Positions 8,952 to 17,593 of a stretch of DNA of 64,000 nucleotides are shown in pieces. Numbering within the stretch: position 1 is the first letter of the stretch; each line of letters starts with the position of its first letter. Under the pieces are notes generated by a model. The model made no database searches, had not been told where the DNA came from, and saw only the letters and a list, made by a program, of their open reading frames with translations. This DNA is from JABDQZ01 sp963801985 (GTDB taxonomy: Bacteria > Pseudomonadota > Gammaproteobacteria > Chromatiales > Chromatiaceae). The stretch covers positions 1 through 64,000 of the forward strand of contig CAWDGV010000001.1 in assembly GCA_963801985.1 (NCBI GenBank). Reading direction: 5' to 3'. The translations under genes and the position numbers were made by a program.

Positions 8952-11452
8952 ACTGTTTTGGTTTTCCCTTCTTGCAGTGGCGCTGTCAGGCTCACCCGGA
9001 CACCTGCGTCATCTTTGTTTTCGATAGTCATCTCACCGCCGATATCTCTCATGGACTCCTGGATACTGAAAAGACCAAAGCTCTCGAGTTCATTTCGATC
9101 AACAAGCTTAAGCCGGTTCAGACCAACACCATCATCTTCCACCACGATGTTTATATTTCCGCCTACGCGTTGCAGCCTAACCGATACGTTACTGGCCTGG
9201 GCATGTTTGACTACGTTTATCAACAGTTCCCGCACATTACGATACAGGATTGCCTTGCTGTCATCGTCCAGCGGCTTGGGTTGTTCATCATCACTGAAAC
9301 GGGTCTTAAGATTATAGTGTTGCGCTACCTGATCATTCAGGTACTCAGTTATTGCTGCTGAAAGCCCTAATTCATTCAATGTGGGCGAACTCAGGCTGGA
9401 AATGATATTGCGGGTATCATCAACCGCCTGGCGCAGGGAACTGGATACCTCGAGCAGCATGCCTTCGAGTTTTCTTCCTATAGATTGCTTAAGAGCAGCA
9501 GCCAGCTGGATGCGCATCAATGCCAGCGATTGTCCAACATCATCGTGCAGTTGCGTGGCAATGATCCGTCTTTCTGTTTCCTGTGTTCTGGTCAATTCTC
9601 CCGCCAGGCCTTTTAATCGTTGCTGGTAATTCAGGATTGCCTGCTCTGCTTTTTTGCGCTCGGTAATATCCTCGCTGAAAAAGACCACACTGTTAACCTT
9701 TCCCCGCTCATCCTTCAAGGCAAACCCGTACGTCTGAACCCAGCATTTTCTCGATACAGGCTTGCTGATGTCCAAAGTTGCCAAAGTATCGACACCATCA
9801 TATTGATAGGCTGGAAAAATGACATCTTCACCTTTGTAGGTTTTCTCAATATAAGGCATCACCCCGATCAACCGGGCCTGGGCATCATCCAGTAAGTTGT
9901 ATTTTTCATAGACTCCGTCTAACGACTCCTGGTTGAGCGCATACAGCTTTGCAAAAGCAGCATTCGCTTTAATCAATTTCCCATCAAGCCCGTGGATCTG
10001 AATAGATACCGGGGACTGTTCCACCAGGCGACGAAAACCAGCTTCACTCTCAAGTAATGTTTCCTCGGCTTTTTTTCGCTCAGTAATATCCGTGTGAATA
10101 CCGATCAGTCGCAATGGCTTGCCCTGCTGATCTTTGCTCAGCAACCTGCCCTTGGAATGAATCCAGCGGTAATTGCCGTCGCTGCTACGCATGCGACATT
10201 CCAAATCAAACTGTTCGCGTGATTCCTGCAGCAATTCGGCAACCATCTTCAGCACGGCGCTCTTGTCATCAGGATGCAAAAGTCCTTCGAAAGTTTCAAA
10301 AGAATGCGGCAAGGCATCAGGCTTGTATCCAAGCATCGTAAACCAGACAGGATCCAGGTAAACCTCGTTTGCCTGTGGATTCCATTCCCACAGACCTGTT
10401 TCAGTGCCTTTCATGGCCTCTCGCAGGCGCGATTCACTGATCTGCAGTTTTCCCTCTGCTTCTTCACGTGCCACAATCTGCTGTCGCATGCGGTGGATCG
10501 TTATAATGGCTGCAATCAAAATGACCAGGATAACAAGTCCAGCAATAATGGAGCCATACAGCAACAGGTCATGTCTGTTAACAAATCCACTAATCGGAAT
10601 ATTTAACCAGCGATGACGCAACTGAAGGTGTTCCTCACGAGTCATCACCTCTTGCACCTTAATAATCAAGGCAGCCAAATGTGGCCAATCTTTACGTACT
10701 GCAATTTCCAGTCGATTAGGTTCAAACGATGCCGGAGCGGCCACTACGATATTCGACAGTCCCAGTTCCTGGCTAAGGTAGAGACCCGCCATCAGGTTGC
10801 TGACATAGGCATCTGCCTGGCCAGTGGCCAACTGTTTGAGTGCGGTACTTGAAAAATCCACCTCAATCAATTGCAGGTCTGGAAAATCCTTCTGCAGCAG
10901 GTGGTGAATAATATAATCTTTTTCCACCACGACCCGTTTACCCGAAAGATCCTCGATATTCAGAATGTTAGGGCTGTCGCCGCGCTGGAAAATCACGAAC
11001 GGCGATGAAACATAAGGACGGGTAAATATTGCCAACTTCTCACGCTCAGGATTGCGTTGCCAGACGGTCTGTACTGCAATGCCTCCTGGCTCAGTCATTG
11101 AGCGCATCGAATCGGCGACATTCATCCCGGACACATAGTTGCAATCCAGACCATAGACAATGCAAATTGTGCGCATGTAATCAATGCCCAGCCCTTGTGG
11201 GATATCATCTGCAACAAAGTGAAACGGCGCATAATCGCCTACGCGCACGTTAACTTTAGGATCGGTATCCAGCCAGCTTTTTTCTTCAGGCGTGAGTTGT
11301 AGATTTGATCTGACCTTCAACGCCAGGTCATACAGCTCGGGATCAGCTGAAATAGCTTTGTCATTAAAGGTAATATTTTCAGTGGAGTCTGTTGCAAAGC
11401 CCAGGACAGGCAGAATGACCAGCAAAACCAGCAATGTCTTTAAATAAAGCAT
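8948..11452 (-). CDS. membrane sensor histidine kinase: SBP3, two PAS, HisKA_3, HATPase
   Basis: An 834-residue sensor kinase. It has a signal peptide or first membrane helix (1-20) and a periplasmic solute-binding family 3 domain (about 55-285, with VRVGDYAPFHFV and AVRKDWP). A membrane helix follows near 297-320 (IIAGLVILVILIAAIITI), then two PAS-PAC modules, each ending in DITERKKAE. The HisKA_3 dimerisation region contains the phospho-histidine in IIATQLHDDVGQS (about residue 640). A HATPase domain carries EDDGVG and an ending of the NarX/DegS type. The ligand is probably a small amino-acid-like compound by family, not by direct evidence. The partner regulator overlaps its stop codon. Confidence 0.93.
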   Translation of the reverse strand: MLYLKTLLVLLVILPVLGFATDSTENITFNDKAISADPELYDLALKVRSNLQLTPEEKSWLDTDPKVNVRVGDYAPFHFVADDIPQGLGIDYMRTICIVYGLDCNYVSGMNVADSMRSMTEPGGIAVQTVWQRNPEREKLAIFTRPYVSSPFVIFQRGDSPNILNIEDLSGKRVVVEKDYIIHHLLQKDFPDLQLIEVDFSSTALKQLATGQADAYVSNLMAGLYLSQELGLSNIVVAAPASFEPNRLEIAVRKDWPHLAALIIKVQEVMTREEHLQLRHRWLNIPISGFVNRHDLLLYGSIIAGLVILVILIAAIITIHRMRQQIVAREEAEGKLQISESRLREAMKGTETGLWEWNPQANEVYLDPVWFTMLGYKPDALPHSFETFEGLLHPDDKSAVLKMVAELLQESREQFDLECRMRSSDGNYRWIHSKGRLLSKDQQGKPLRLIGIHTDITERKKAEETLLESEAGFRRLVEQSPVSIQIHGLDGKLIKANAAFAKLYALNQESLDGVYEKYNLLDDAQARLIGVMPYIEKTYKGEDVIFPAYQYDGVDTLATLDISKPVSRKCWVQTYGFALKDERGKVNSVVFFSEDITERKKAEQAILNYQQRLKGLAGELTRTQETERRIIATQLHDDVGQSLALMRIQLAAALKQSIGRKLEGMLLEVSSSLRQAVDDTRNIISSLSSPTLNELGLSAAITEYLNDQVAQHYNLKTRFSDDEQPKPLDDDSKAILYRNVRELLINVVKHAQASNVSVRLQRVGGNINIVVEDDGVGLNRLKLVDRNELESFGLFSIQESMRDIGGEMTIENKDDAGVRVSLTAPLQEGKTKTV

Positions 11453-11547
11453 GCAGGGATTTTAAACAATTCCGTCACTATGACGAGCTATTGTTGAGAA
11501 TTAAGGCCAACACAAGCTGGCGATATTAAGCGGTGATTAATAACAAC

Positions 11548-11570
11548 GATCCCGGCAGAACACCGGGATC
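11548..11570 (-). terminator. probable terminator after the SYLF gene
   Basis: Perfect 8-bp inverted repeat gatcccgg/ccgggatc with loop cagaaca, 20 bases past the SYLF stop on the minus strand. It is followed on that strand by a moderately T-rich gttgttatt. It separates the envelope-stress genes from the kinase gene. Confidence 0.55.
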
Positions 11571-11588
11571 AATTGCAGTTTTACATGA

Positions 11589-12155
11589 TTACTTGTCAGG
11601 TTCGATCCTGGTGATCTTGTTACCCTGCAAGCCAAGACCCGCCATCAAGCCTTCCTGGCCAAAAATAAATGCGTAGACATCATCTTTAGCCGTTGTTGTG
11701 GTCAGGTTTTTAGCCATGCCTGCATCGACAACAACAACCGTTGGACCAACGCCAACTTCCCAGCCACTATCTTCTTCAAGTGATTTCATCGCTGCTGGTG
11801 TCATCATGAACATGACGTAACCATAAGTCTGACCACCGGCCTGAAGACCGATCGAAGCACCTCTTGAACTATAGTAGGCGGTGGTTTCGCCATTAACACG
11901 CAGGACACCATCACCACCCTGTCCAGCGAGAATCAGTCCGGCTTTGAGAATTGAAGGAAAAATCAGAATGCCGTTCGCTTCCGCTGCCAGCTTTTTGGCT
12001 ACAGGGGTGCTTTTATACAGCTTTTCCAAAGCGATATCAGCTTCCTTATTGAGCTCCTCGGCTGACGCTGCCATAACAGCGCTCTGTGAAAAAACCAGCA
12101 TCAATGCGACAGAAACTGCCGTAAATAGCTGGCGATAGGTGTTTAAAAATTTCAT
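11589..12155 (-). CDS. SYLF/YSC84-domain exported lipid-binding protein
   Basis: 188 residues. A signal peptide (1-29, ending VMAASA) is followed by one SYLF (YSC84, formerly DUF500) domain covering the rest. Its hallmarks are AEANGILIFPSILKAGLILAG near residue 60 and YSSRGASIGLQAGGQTYGYVMFM near 95-115. Bacterial SYLF proteins are small secreted or outer-membrane-associated proteins; the eukaryotic domain binds phosphoinositides. The gene lies downstream of the HdeA-like and glycine-zipper genes on the same strand, suggesting a shared envelope-stress unit. Confidence 0.9.
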   Translation of the reverse strand: MKFLNTYRQLFTAVSVALMLVFSQSAVMAASAEELNKEADIALEKLYKSTPVAKKLAAEANGILIFPSILKAGLILAGQGGDGVLRVNGETTAYYSSRGASIGLQAGGQTYGYVMFMMTPAAMKSLEEDSGWEVGVGPTVVVVDAGMAKNLTTTTAKDDVYAFIFGQEGLMAGLGLQGNKITRIEPDK

Positions 12156-12207
12156 GGTAAAATCTCCTTGAGATTAAATCTGGTTAAAGCCGGCCTGATG
12201 GCCAATG

Positions 12208-12522
12208 TTACTTGGACACCTTATCCATAGCGTCCAGGGCTTTTGCTGTTGGGTTATCCAGGCAATAGTCAATAAACTGGTCTGTGCGCTTTGCCAGCGT
12301 TTCAGTATTGAACGAGGTTGTTCCCTGCTTGCCCAGGAAATAACCGTGCAGCAATGCAATGGCAATTTCACGGTGGTCTATGGTAAAAACCATAACGTCC
12401 TTGCAGCTGTAATCATTCAGGTTTTTATCGGCTGTCTCTTCTTGCGCAGAAACCATGCCGGAAAAAGCTACCAGCGACAGAGAAATGGCCGCCGCCGTTA
12501 GTGCGATTTTCCTTTTAATCAT
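12208..12522 (-). CDS. HdeA/HdeB-like periplasmic acid-stress chaperone
   Basis: 104 residues. The signal peptide ends near VSAQ. The mature part is a small helical domain with two cysteines, one in NYSCKDVM and one in FIDYCLDNP, placed as in HdeA where they form the disulfide. HdeA-type proteins unfold at low pH and shield periplasmic proteins from aggregation. The start at 12522 is preceded by GAGGAGA on the minus strand. It is flanked by SYLF and glycine-zipper genes in the same direction. Confidence 0.85.
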   Translation of the reverse strand: MIKRKIALTAAAISLSLVAFSGMVSAQEETADKNLNDYSCKDVMVFTIDHREIAIALLHGYFLGKQGTTSFNTETLAKRTDQFIDYCLDNPTAKALDAMDKVSK

Positions 12523-12573
12523 ATAAATCTCCTCAATATATTCGATGTAAATTTGAAATCATTAAATCCAATA

Positions 12574-12888
12574 TCAAAACTGAACGCGACCTGCCATGCA
12601 GTTATCATAGGCATTCTTATAGGCATTGCTTTGTGACGCATTATTTCGCACACCGCCCAAAATACCACCCAGCGCGGCGCCTCTACCGGCTGCTTTACTG
12701 CTGTCACCAACAATCGCGCCGAATGCAGCACCTCTGAGCGCACCACCAGCAACGCCACCAGCGGTACTGCCGGCATCCATTTCCACACGCTTCGCGTAAG
12801 CCTGACAATCAGCCGGAGACGGTGATGCCGCAAAACCTGCCACAGGCAATATTGCCAGGGCACCCACTAACACCCATCGCTTCATCAT
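12574..12888 (-). CDS. glycine-zipper exported protein
   Basis: 104 residues from the ATG at 12888 (MMKRWVL, with AGAGGA upstream). The signal peptide ends near GFAAS. The centre is a glycine-zipper segment rich in GxxxG spacing (GGVAGGALRGAAFGAIVGD, then GRGAALGGILGG). One cysteine lies near the mature N-terminus (PADCQAYA) and another near the C-terminus (DNCMAG). Such proteins insert into or line the outer membrane; the exact role is unknown. It is first in the run of three small envelope genes on this strand. Confidence 0.8.
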   Translation of the reverse strand: MMKRWVLVGALAILPVAGFAASPSPADCQAYAKRVEMDAGSTAGGVAGGALRGAAFGAIVGDSSKAAGRGAALGGILGGVRNNASQSNAYKNAYDNCMAGRVQF

Positions 12889-13090
12889 AATTAGTCCTCT
12901 TGTATCTTCCATTAATCTCTCCCACAAGCAGCTGGGCTGCTTCATCTTCTAATACGAAGAATAGCCCTGGTAGATTCTCAATTCTAGCCATTTAATGCCA
13001 AATGCTGAAAATCCTTCAGGTCCCTGCCAAAATGACCAGAATAATTTTGAATATTAATAACTTATAGGTGCAAATAAGCCATAAAGTGGG

Positions 13091-13096
13091 TATAAT
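13091..13096 (+). promoter_or_regulatory. candidate -10 box for the MipA/OmpV gene
   Basis: A perfect TATAAT stands 50 bases before the ATG at 13146. No good -35 is found at 16-18 bp spacing, so an activator or extended element may be needed. Confidence 0.4.
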
Positions 13097-13145
13097 TTGA
13101 AGTAATATTCATTTGAATTGATATTGCACATTGAGGAAGACAAAA

Positions 13146-13985
13146 ATGAAAAAGGGGTTATCTTTGAAAATCTTGCCTGCGCTGGTTTCATTAGCCATCG
13201 CTCCGGCAACAGTTTCGGCCAATAGCAGTTTTATGGCATTACCTGAACAGATTAACATGGTTGCCCTGGGTGTTGGTCAGGCTCCTGACTACTCTGGTTC
13301 CGATGATTACGAAACAGCGGCAGCACCTTTGGGGCGGTACTATTTCTCTGGTAACCGTTATGTCCAGCTACTGGGCCCGCAGGTAACTGTTAACTTGCTG
13401 GATGATGACAACTGGCAGTTTGGTCCTGAACTGCTCTATCGTTTTGGCCGTGACGATGATGTCGATGACCGTATTGTCAAACAGATGGACGAGATTGATG
13501 ACACCACAATGCTGGGTGCATTTGTCGCCTATACCATCAAGGATACTGACAACCCTTTGAAACGCTGGGTATTCAGTGCAGATGTGATCACAGACGTTGA
13601 TGATACCAATGATGGTATTTTCGGTACGGCGATGGTGAAATACTGGTTTCCTGTAGGTAGCGGCTCAGCCCCAACGTTAATAAACATCAGCGGTGGCATC
13701 AGCTTTGCGGACGATGATTACAACGACACTTACTATGGCGTCAACGGCGCTAATGATATAGGTCTTTTTCCTAGCCTGAACGGTTCAGCCTATACTGCCG
13801 ATGGCGGTATTAACTCAGTGCGAGTTGTGATTGGTGGCGTGAAGCCATTGAGCAAATCCTGGATGCTTGGCGCTGGAGCCCGCTACGAAGAGTTACTGGG
13901 TGACCCTGAAGACAGCCCCATTGTTGATGAACGCGGTGATTCCAGCCAGTGGATTTACGGCGCCACTGTTGGATATACATGGTAA
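13146..13985 (+). CDS. MipA/OmpV family outer-membrane protein
   Basis: 279 residues from ATG 13146. The upstream TTG at 13131 is rejected because GAGGA between the two is the ribosome-binding site. The signal peptide ends near VSA-NS. The mature protein is an alternating beta-barrel sequence rich in D, N, Y and W, ending in YTW, an aromatic C-terminus as used by the Bam machinery. Family hallmarks include GVGQAPDYSGSDDY near the N-terminus and the periodic FGPELLYRFGRDDDVDD. MipA scaffolds murein enzymes in E. coli and OmpV is an osmoregulated porin-like protein; the role here is unknown. It ends at a strong terminator. Confidence 0.9.
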   Translation: MKKGLSLKILPALVSLAIAPATVSANSSFMALPEQINMVALGVGQAPDYSGSDDYETAAAPLGRYYFSGNRYVQLLGPQVTVNLLDDDNWQFGPELLYRFGRDDDVDDRIVKQMDEIDDTTMLGAFVAYTIKDTDNPLKRWVFSADVITDVDDTNDGIFGTAMVKYWFPVGSGSAPTLINISGGISFADDDYNDTYYGVNGANDIGLFPSLNGSAYTADGGINSVRVVIGGVKPLSKSWMLGAGARYEELLGDPEDSPIVDERGDSSQWIYGATVGYTW

Positions 13986-13994
13986 AAACCAAGT

Positions 13995-14009
13995 GAAGCC
14001 GACGGCTTC
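13995..14009 (+). terminator. small hairpin after the MipA/OmpV gene
   Basis: Inverted repeat gaagcc-gac-ggcttc directly after the stop codon, 15 bases before the stronger terminator. Its role is uncertain. Confidence 0.3.
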
Positions 14010-14023
14010 ATCTTGATTAAAAC

Positions 14024-14054
14024 AAAAAAATGCCCGCAAGTTGCGGGCATTTTT
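14024..14054. terminator. bidirectional rho-independent terminator
   Basis: The stem tgcccgca/tgcgggca with loop agt is flanked by seven A on the left and five T on the right, so it can stop both converging transcripts: the MipA/OmpV gene from the left and the OmpA-like gene from the right. Confidence 0.9.
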
Positions 14055-14074
14055 GTATCTTGAATAAACCGTAA

Positions 14075-14755
14075 TTAGTTTGGCACCACTTCAAGTACAA
14101 CACGTCTGTTCAATTGACGCCCTTCTTCGGTGTCATTGCTAGCTACCGGCTCGGATTCGCCACGGCCTGCTGTCTTGGTGAAAGCTGCACGGGTACCATC
14201 CAGCTTGATCAGATAGTCAGCAACTGACTGTGCTCTTTTCTCGGACAGAACCTGGTTATATTCAGCATTACCTACAGAATCAGTATGACCGATCACCATC
14301 AAGGTTCCGCCACCTGCACGCAGTGCTTCACGATGTGGTTTCAAAAACTCATTCGCCTCGTCCAAAATCACCTGGTAATCACCTGTTAACTCGGCACTGT
14401 CAAATTTGAACTGGATGTTACGTAACACCATGGCGCTCACCGTTATTTTAGGCTCAACGATCACTTTATCGCCCTTGACCACGCCTTCAGCTTCAATAAC
14501 GGTTACCTTGGTTCCTTCAGCAGAAGTCGAGACATCAGACGCCTTGACACTGACCGTTTCGTATCCACAATCCTGCAAGTATTCAGAACTGTCTTTACGA
14601 GTGGTTCTCACACAATCGCCACTGCCATTCGTTACGACCTTGCCATCACTTGAAACAAGATAGCTTTGTACCTGCTCGTCTGCCACGACAGGATTTATCA
14701 GTGCCAGTAGTGACGCAGATACGGCAACAGCCAGTGTTGATTTTTTAATATTCAT
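14075..14755 (-). CDS. OmpA-family peptidoglycan-binding envelope protein
   Basis: 226 residues. The signal peptide ends near VVADE. A linker region with two cysteines (GDCVRTT, LQDCGYE) precedes a C-terminal OmpA domain (about 110-224). The peptidoglycan-binding signature is clear: FDSAELTGDYQ, then VIGHTDSVGNAEYN, LSEKRAQSVADYL and the final NRRVVLEV. The N-terminal part is not an eight-stranded OmpA barrel; it is short and resembles other small OmpA-domain proteins of gammaproteobacteria. It shares the bidirectional terminator with the MipA/OmpV gene. Confidence 0.92.
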   Translation of the reverse strand: MNIKKSTLAVAVSASLLALINPVVADEQVQSYLVSSDGKVVTNGSGDCVRTTRKDSSEYLQDCGYETVSVKASDVSTSAEGTKVTVIEAEGVVKGDKVIVEPKITVSAMVLRNIQFKFDSAELTGDYQVILDEANEFLKPHREALRAGGGTLMVIGHTDSVGNAEYNQVLSEKRAQSVADYLIKLDGTRAAFTKTAGRGESEPVASNDTEEGRQLNRRVVLEVVPN

Positions 14756-15059
14756 TTTTAATCCGTCAATTAATTTAAATCCAGGATGAGAACATCACTG
14801 GTAGTGAAAAACCTCCCATCTATTTTACCAGTTTAACGACGTAAACATTACTGTCTAGCCATTCCACGCCATGCTAATGATATAGATGAATATCACCTGA
14901 CAAAACCAGTTTTTCTAAAAGGTGTTAAGGCAATATCCGGGCATTCAAAGCACAGACAAATAAAACCTAAATTCCCATATTTCACTATATATAGTGATAT
15001 TGGCTATTTATTTCACGCAATATGTTGATTTTAGCCATTACACTTACTAGACTGGATTT

Positions 15060-15149
15060 AACCGGGTCAACAGATGGTAACCGGTTTTCTCCGATGATGA
15101 GTCTGTACGTTGAGGTTTTTACGGTGCTTTATTTAAGCACCGTTTTTTT
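15060..15149 (+). ncRNA. candidate small RNA
   Basis: A promoter-like pair TTGATT (15025-15030) and TAGACT (15048-15053) with 17-bp spacing would start a transcript near 15060. The transcript would begin with a hairpin (aaccgg ... ccggtt, 15060-15086) and end about 90 bases later in a strong rho-independent terminator. No plus-strand gene lies upstream that would need this terminator. The evidence is structural only; no known RNA family is recognised. Confidence 0.4.
15122..15149 (+). terminator. strong rho-independent terminator, plus strand
   Basis: Stem cggtgctt/aagcaccg with a five-base loop followed by seven T (15143-15149). It points toward the alpha-E gene, which converges from the right. 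Confidence 0.85.
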
Positions 15150-15168
15150 CTGTAATCGACAGCAGTTG

Positions 15169-16129
15169 CTAAACCTGCTCCTGCTGCTGGCTCATGGATT
15201 CAAAACTCATGAAATAGCTCTCTGCCAAAGCTGAATGGATATGCTGGATACCCAGCTGAATATCATCCATCAGCTGGTGCAATTCATTTTGACTGAGATT
15301 GTCAGTATCGACATGGGCGATGAGTCGTACAGTTTTCCTGATAGAAGCCAGTGTTTTCTTTGAGTTCACAAAAGCGGCAACGCTTTCTTCCACCGAACCC
15401 AGGCAATGTGCAACAGAGCGGGGAAACTGCATATCCTTTAACAGGTAATGAAGCACAGGTCCACGACTGACCCTGATCTGCACATGTCGACGGTAAGCCT
15501 GGTAACCGGACATGGATTTAAGTACGCTCATCCATTGCAAGGCATCCAGCGTTCGGCTTTCTATCTGGTCATCCTCGAACAGGTCGGTGGAACGCACATC
15601 CAGAATCCGGGTTGTCATGTCGGATCTTTCCAGGTTTCTGCCGATACGGGCAAAATGATAGCCCTCATCCCGGTATAGATACAGAGCCTAACAGGCCACC
15701 AAACTGTTGAGAGCCGGCAATGATATCGTTCAGGTAATCTTCCCTGCCTTTTTTGCTGATACCTTTTTTTGCATTATCCTTTGCATAAAGATTCAGTTCA
15801 TTAAGCAATTCCCAGACTGAACGCGGTAACACTTCCCTGACTGTCCGGCAGTTTTCCCTGGCATTTTTCAATGAATTGACAATAGAGCCGGGATTGGTTT
15901 CACCAACAATCAGAAAGCGCACAACCGTTGGTTCACTATCATCGTTACAACAATCGGTAAATTCCTGGTCCAGACCACCAATACTAATCAACGGCAACCA
16001 GCCCGGCGAAACACCTTTAGGCGTATCCAGCATCAACTGGGTATTAACCTTCAGCAGACGGGCAGTATTTTCTGCGCGTTCGACATAACGGGTAAGCCAG
16101 TAGATGTTTTCTGCAACTCTCGACAGCAT
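15169..16129 (-). CDS. alpha-E domain protein (DUF403), one frameshift
   Basis: About 315 residues when repaired. The N-terminus MLSRVAENIYWLTRYVERAENTARLL is the family hallmark. The C-terminal half contains EGYHFARIGRNLERSDMTTRILDV. The two halves are in different frames, joined near 15676-15690 where one surplus base separates GGLLGS from LYLYRDEGYHF. Alpha-E proteins are all-helical and almost always sit next to a circularly permuted ATP-grasp enzyme and a transglutaminase, as here. That set is predicted to build and remove a peptide tag and is tied to Anbu. The enzymatic role of alpha-E itself is unproven. Confidence 0.87.
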
Positions 16130-16134
16130 CGTGT

Positions 16135-17589
16135 TTAGCCCTCATCCATATCAACAATCCAGGTATCCTTGGAACCGCCACCCTGGGAAGAGTTCACCAC
16201 TAACGAACCTTTTCGCAGGGCAACACGTGTCAGCCCGCCTGTGGTCACATTGATTTTTTTTCCGCTGAGGATAAATGGCCTTAAGTCAACATGGCGCGGC
16301 TCAATACCTTTACCAATGACAGTAGGCACCGTGGAAATACCCAGGGTTGGCTGGGCGATGTAATTACGTGGATTCTTGTTAATATGTTCTTTAAAAAGTT
16401 TGCGTTCTGCCCGTGTTGAGTAAGGGCCAATCAACATGCCATACCCCCCTGACTCATTGGCTGGCTTAACAACCAGGTCTTCCAGGTTCTCCAGCACGTA
16501 GTTTTTCTCGTCTTCATACATGCAGCGATAAGTCGGCACATTGGGAATACCTGGCTCTTCGTTAAGATAGTAGCGAATAATGTCAGGCACAAAAGCGTAA
16601 ACCACCTTGTCATCAGCAACTCCTGCGCCGGGAGCATTGGCCAGGCCGACATTGCCGGCTTTCCATGCACGCATCAGGCCGGGGACGCCCAGCGCCGACT
16701 CCTTGTAGAACACTTCGGGATCAAGAAACTCGTCGTCAACACGGCGGTATATAACATCAACCCGCTTGGGGCCGGCTACCGTTTTCATGTAGACACAGTC
16801 GTCGCTGTCGACAAACAGGTCTGAACCCTGCACCAGTTCCGCCCCCATCTCCAGCGCAAGATAGGCATGCTCAAAATAGGCCGAGTTATAGATTCCCGGT
16901 GTCATTACGACGATGACAGGGCGCTTGATTTTCCTGCCGGAGAGTTCGGCAAGCATTTCGTAAAGCTGTGTCGGGTAATCACCCACCGGCAAAGGCGCAT
17001 AACTTTCAAAAAGCTCTGGAAAAACCCGCTTGGTTATCAGGCGATTTTCCAGCATGTAGGAAACACCCGAAGGAACCCGTAAATTATCTTCCAGAACATA
17101 CACGGTGCCATCGTTATCCCGCACCAGGTCTGAACCACAAATATGTGCCCAGATACCATTAGGCGGTGTTATGCCGATACATTGTTTCCTGAAATTTTTT
17201 GAATCCTTGAGAACTTCTATGGGAAAAACACCGTCCTTGATGATCTGCTGCTCGTTATATAAATCATTGATAAACAGGTTGAGTGCCTTAACCCGTTGTT
17301 TAAGTCCGGCTTCAATGCGGTCCCATTCACTTTTGGGGATAATGCGGGGCACGATATCAAAGGGCCAGCTACGATCTATCATACTGCCCTCTTCATCATT
17401 GTAGACAGTAAAGGTAATCCCCATTTCCTTGATCGCAAGGTCAGCCGCAGCCTGGCGTAACTGAAGCTCATCCTCATCCATGTTTCGCAGCAGCTTGACG
17501 ATCTCCTTGGCATAGCTGCGCGAACGGTTCGGTGAAATCAGGGCCTCATCGTAAAAGTCCGTGTTGTACTGGGTAAGATCAATGGTCAT
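16135..17589 (-). CDS. circularly permuted ATP-grasp type 2 protein
   Basis: An intact 484-residue protein of the CP_ATPgrasp_2 (DUF404/DUF407) family, a predicted amide-bond-forming ligase. Visible signatures are LEDNLRVPSGVSYMLENR (about 165-185), VKPANESGGYGMLIG (nucleotide-binding, about 372-388) and HVDLRPFIL near the C-terminus. The start at 17589 lies five bases past the transglutaminase stop, and its own stop is six bases before the alpha-E start, so the three genes are one operon. It is the only undamaged gene of the three. In the predicted Anbu-linked tagging system it would ligate short peptides; the substrates are unknown. Confidence 0.92.
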   Translation of the reverse strand: MTIDLTQYNTDFYDEALISPNRSRSYAKEIVKLLRNMDEDELQLRQAAADLAIKEMGITFTVYNDEEGSMIDRSWPFDIVPRIIPKSEWDRIEAGLKQRVKALNLFINDLYNEQQIIKDGVFPIEVLKDSKNFRKQCIGITPPNGIWAHICGSDLVRDNDGTVYVLEDNLRVPSGVSYMLENRLITKRVFPELFESYAPLPVGDYPTQLYEMLAELSGRKIKRPVIVVMTPGIYNSAYFEHAYLALEMGAELVQGSDLFVDSDDCVYMKTVAGPKRVDVIYRRVDDEFLDPEVFYKESALGVPGLMRAWKAGNVGLANAPGAGVADDKVVYAFVPDIIRYYLNEEPGIPNVPTYRCMYEDEKNYVLENLEDLVVKPANESGGYGMLIGPYSTRAERKLFKEHINKNPRNYIAQPTLGISTVPTVIGKGIEPRHVDLRPFILSGKKINVTTGGLTRVALRKGSLVVNSSQGGGSKDTWIVDMDEG

Positions 17590-17593
17590 TCAT

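Larger units (their letters stand above)
14756..15168. other. 413-bp intergenic region without a protein gene
   Basis: The left part is the AT-rich promoter region for the OmpA-like gene. The right part holds a candidate small RNA ending in a strong plus-strand terminator. A 70-codon open frame at 15022-15234 runs through that terminator and is not believed. Confidence 0.6.

Noticed and set aside
12519..12863. 114-codon minus-strand frame overlapping the glycine-zipper gene
   Set aside because: It is the other reading frame of a repetitive GC-rich gene; its product has no family features, and the glycine-zipper frame has the signal peptide and ribosome-binding site.
13131..13145. TTG as the start of the MipA/OmpV gene
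   Set aside because: This stretch contains the GAGGA ribosome-binding site for ATG 13146, which also gives a normal signal peptide.
15022..15234. 70-codon plus-strand frame
   Set aside because: It reads through a strong terminator and into the alpha-E gene on the other strand.
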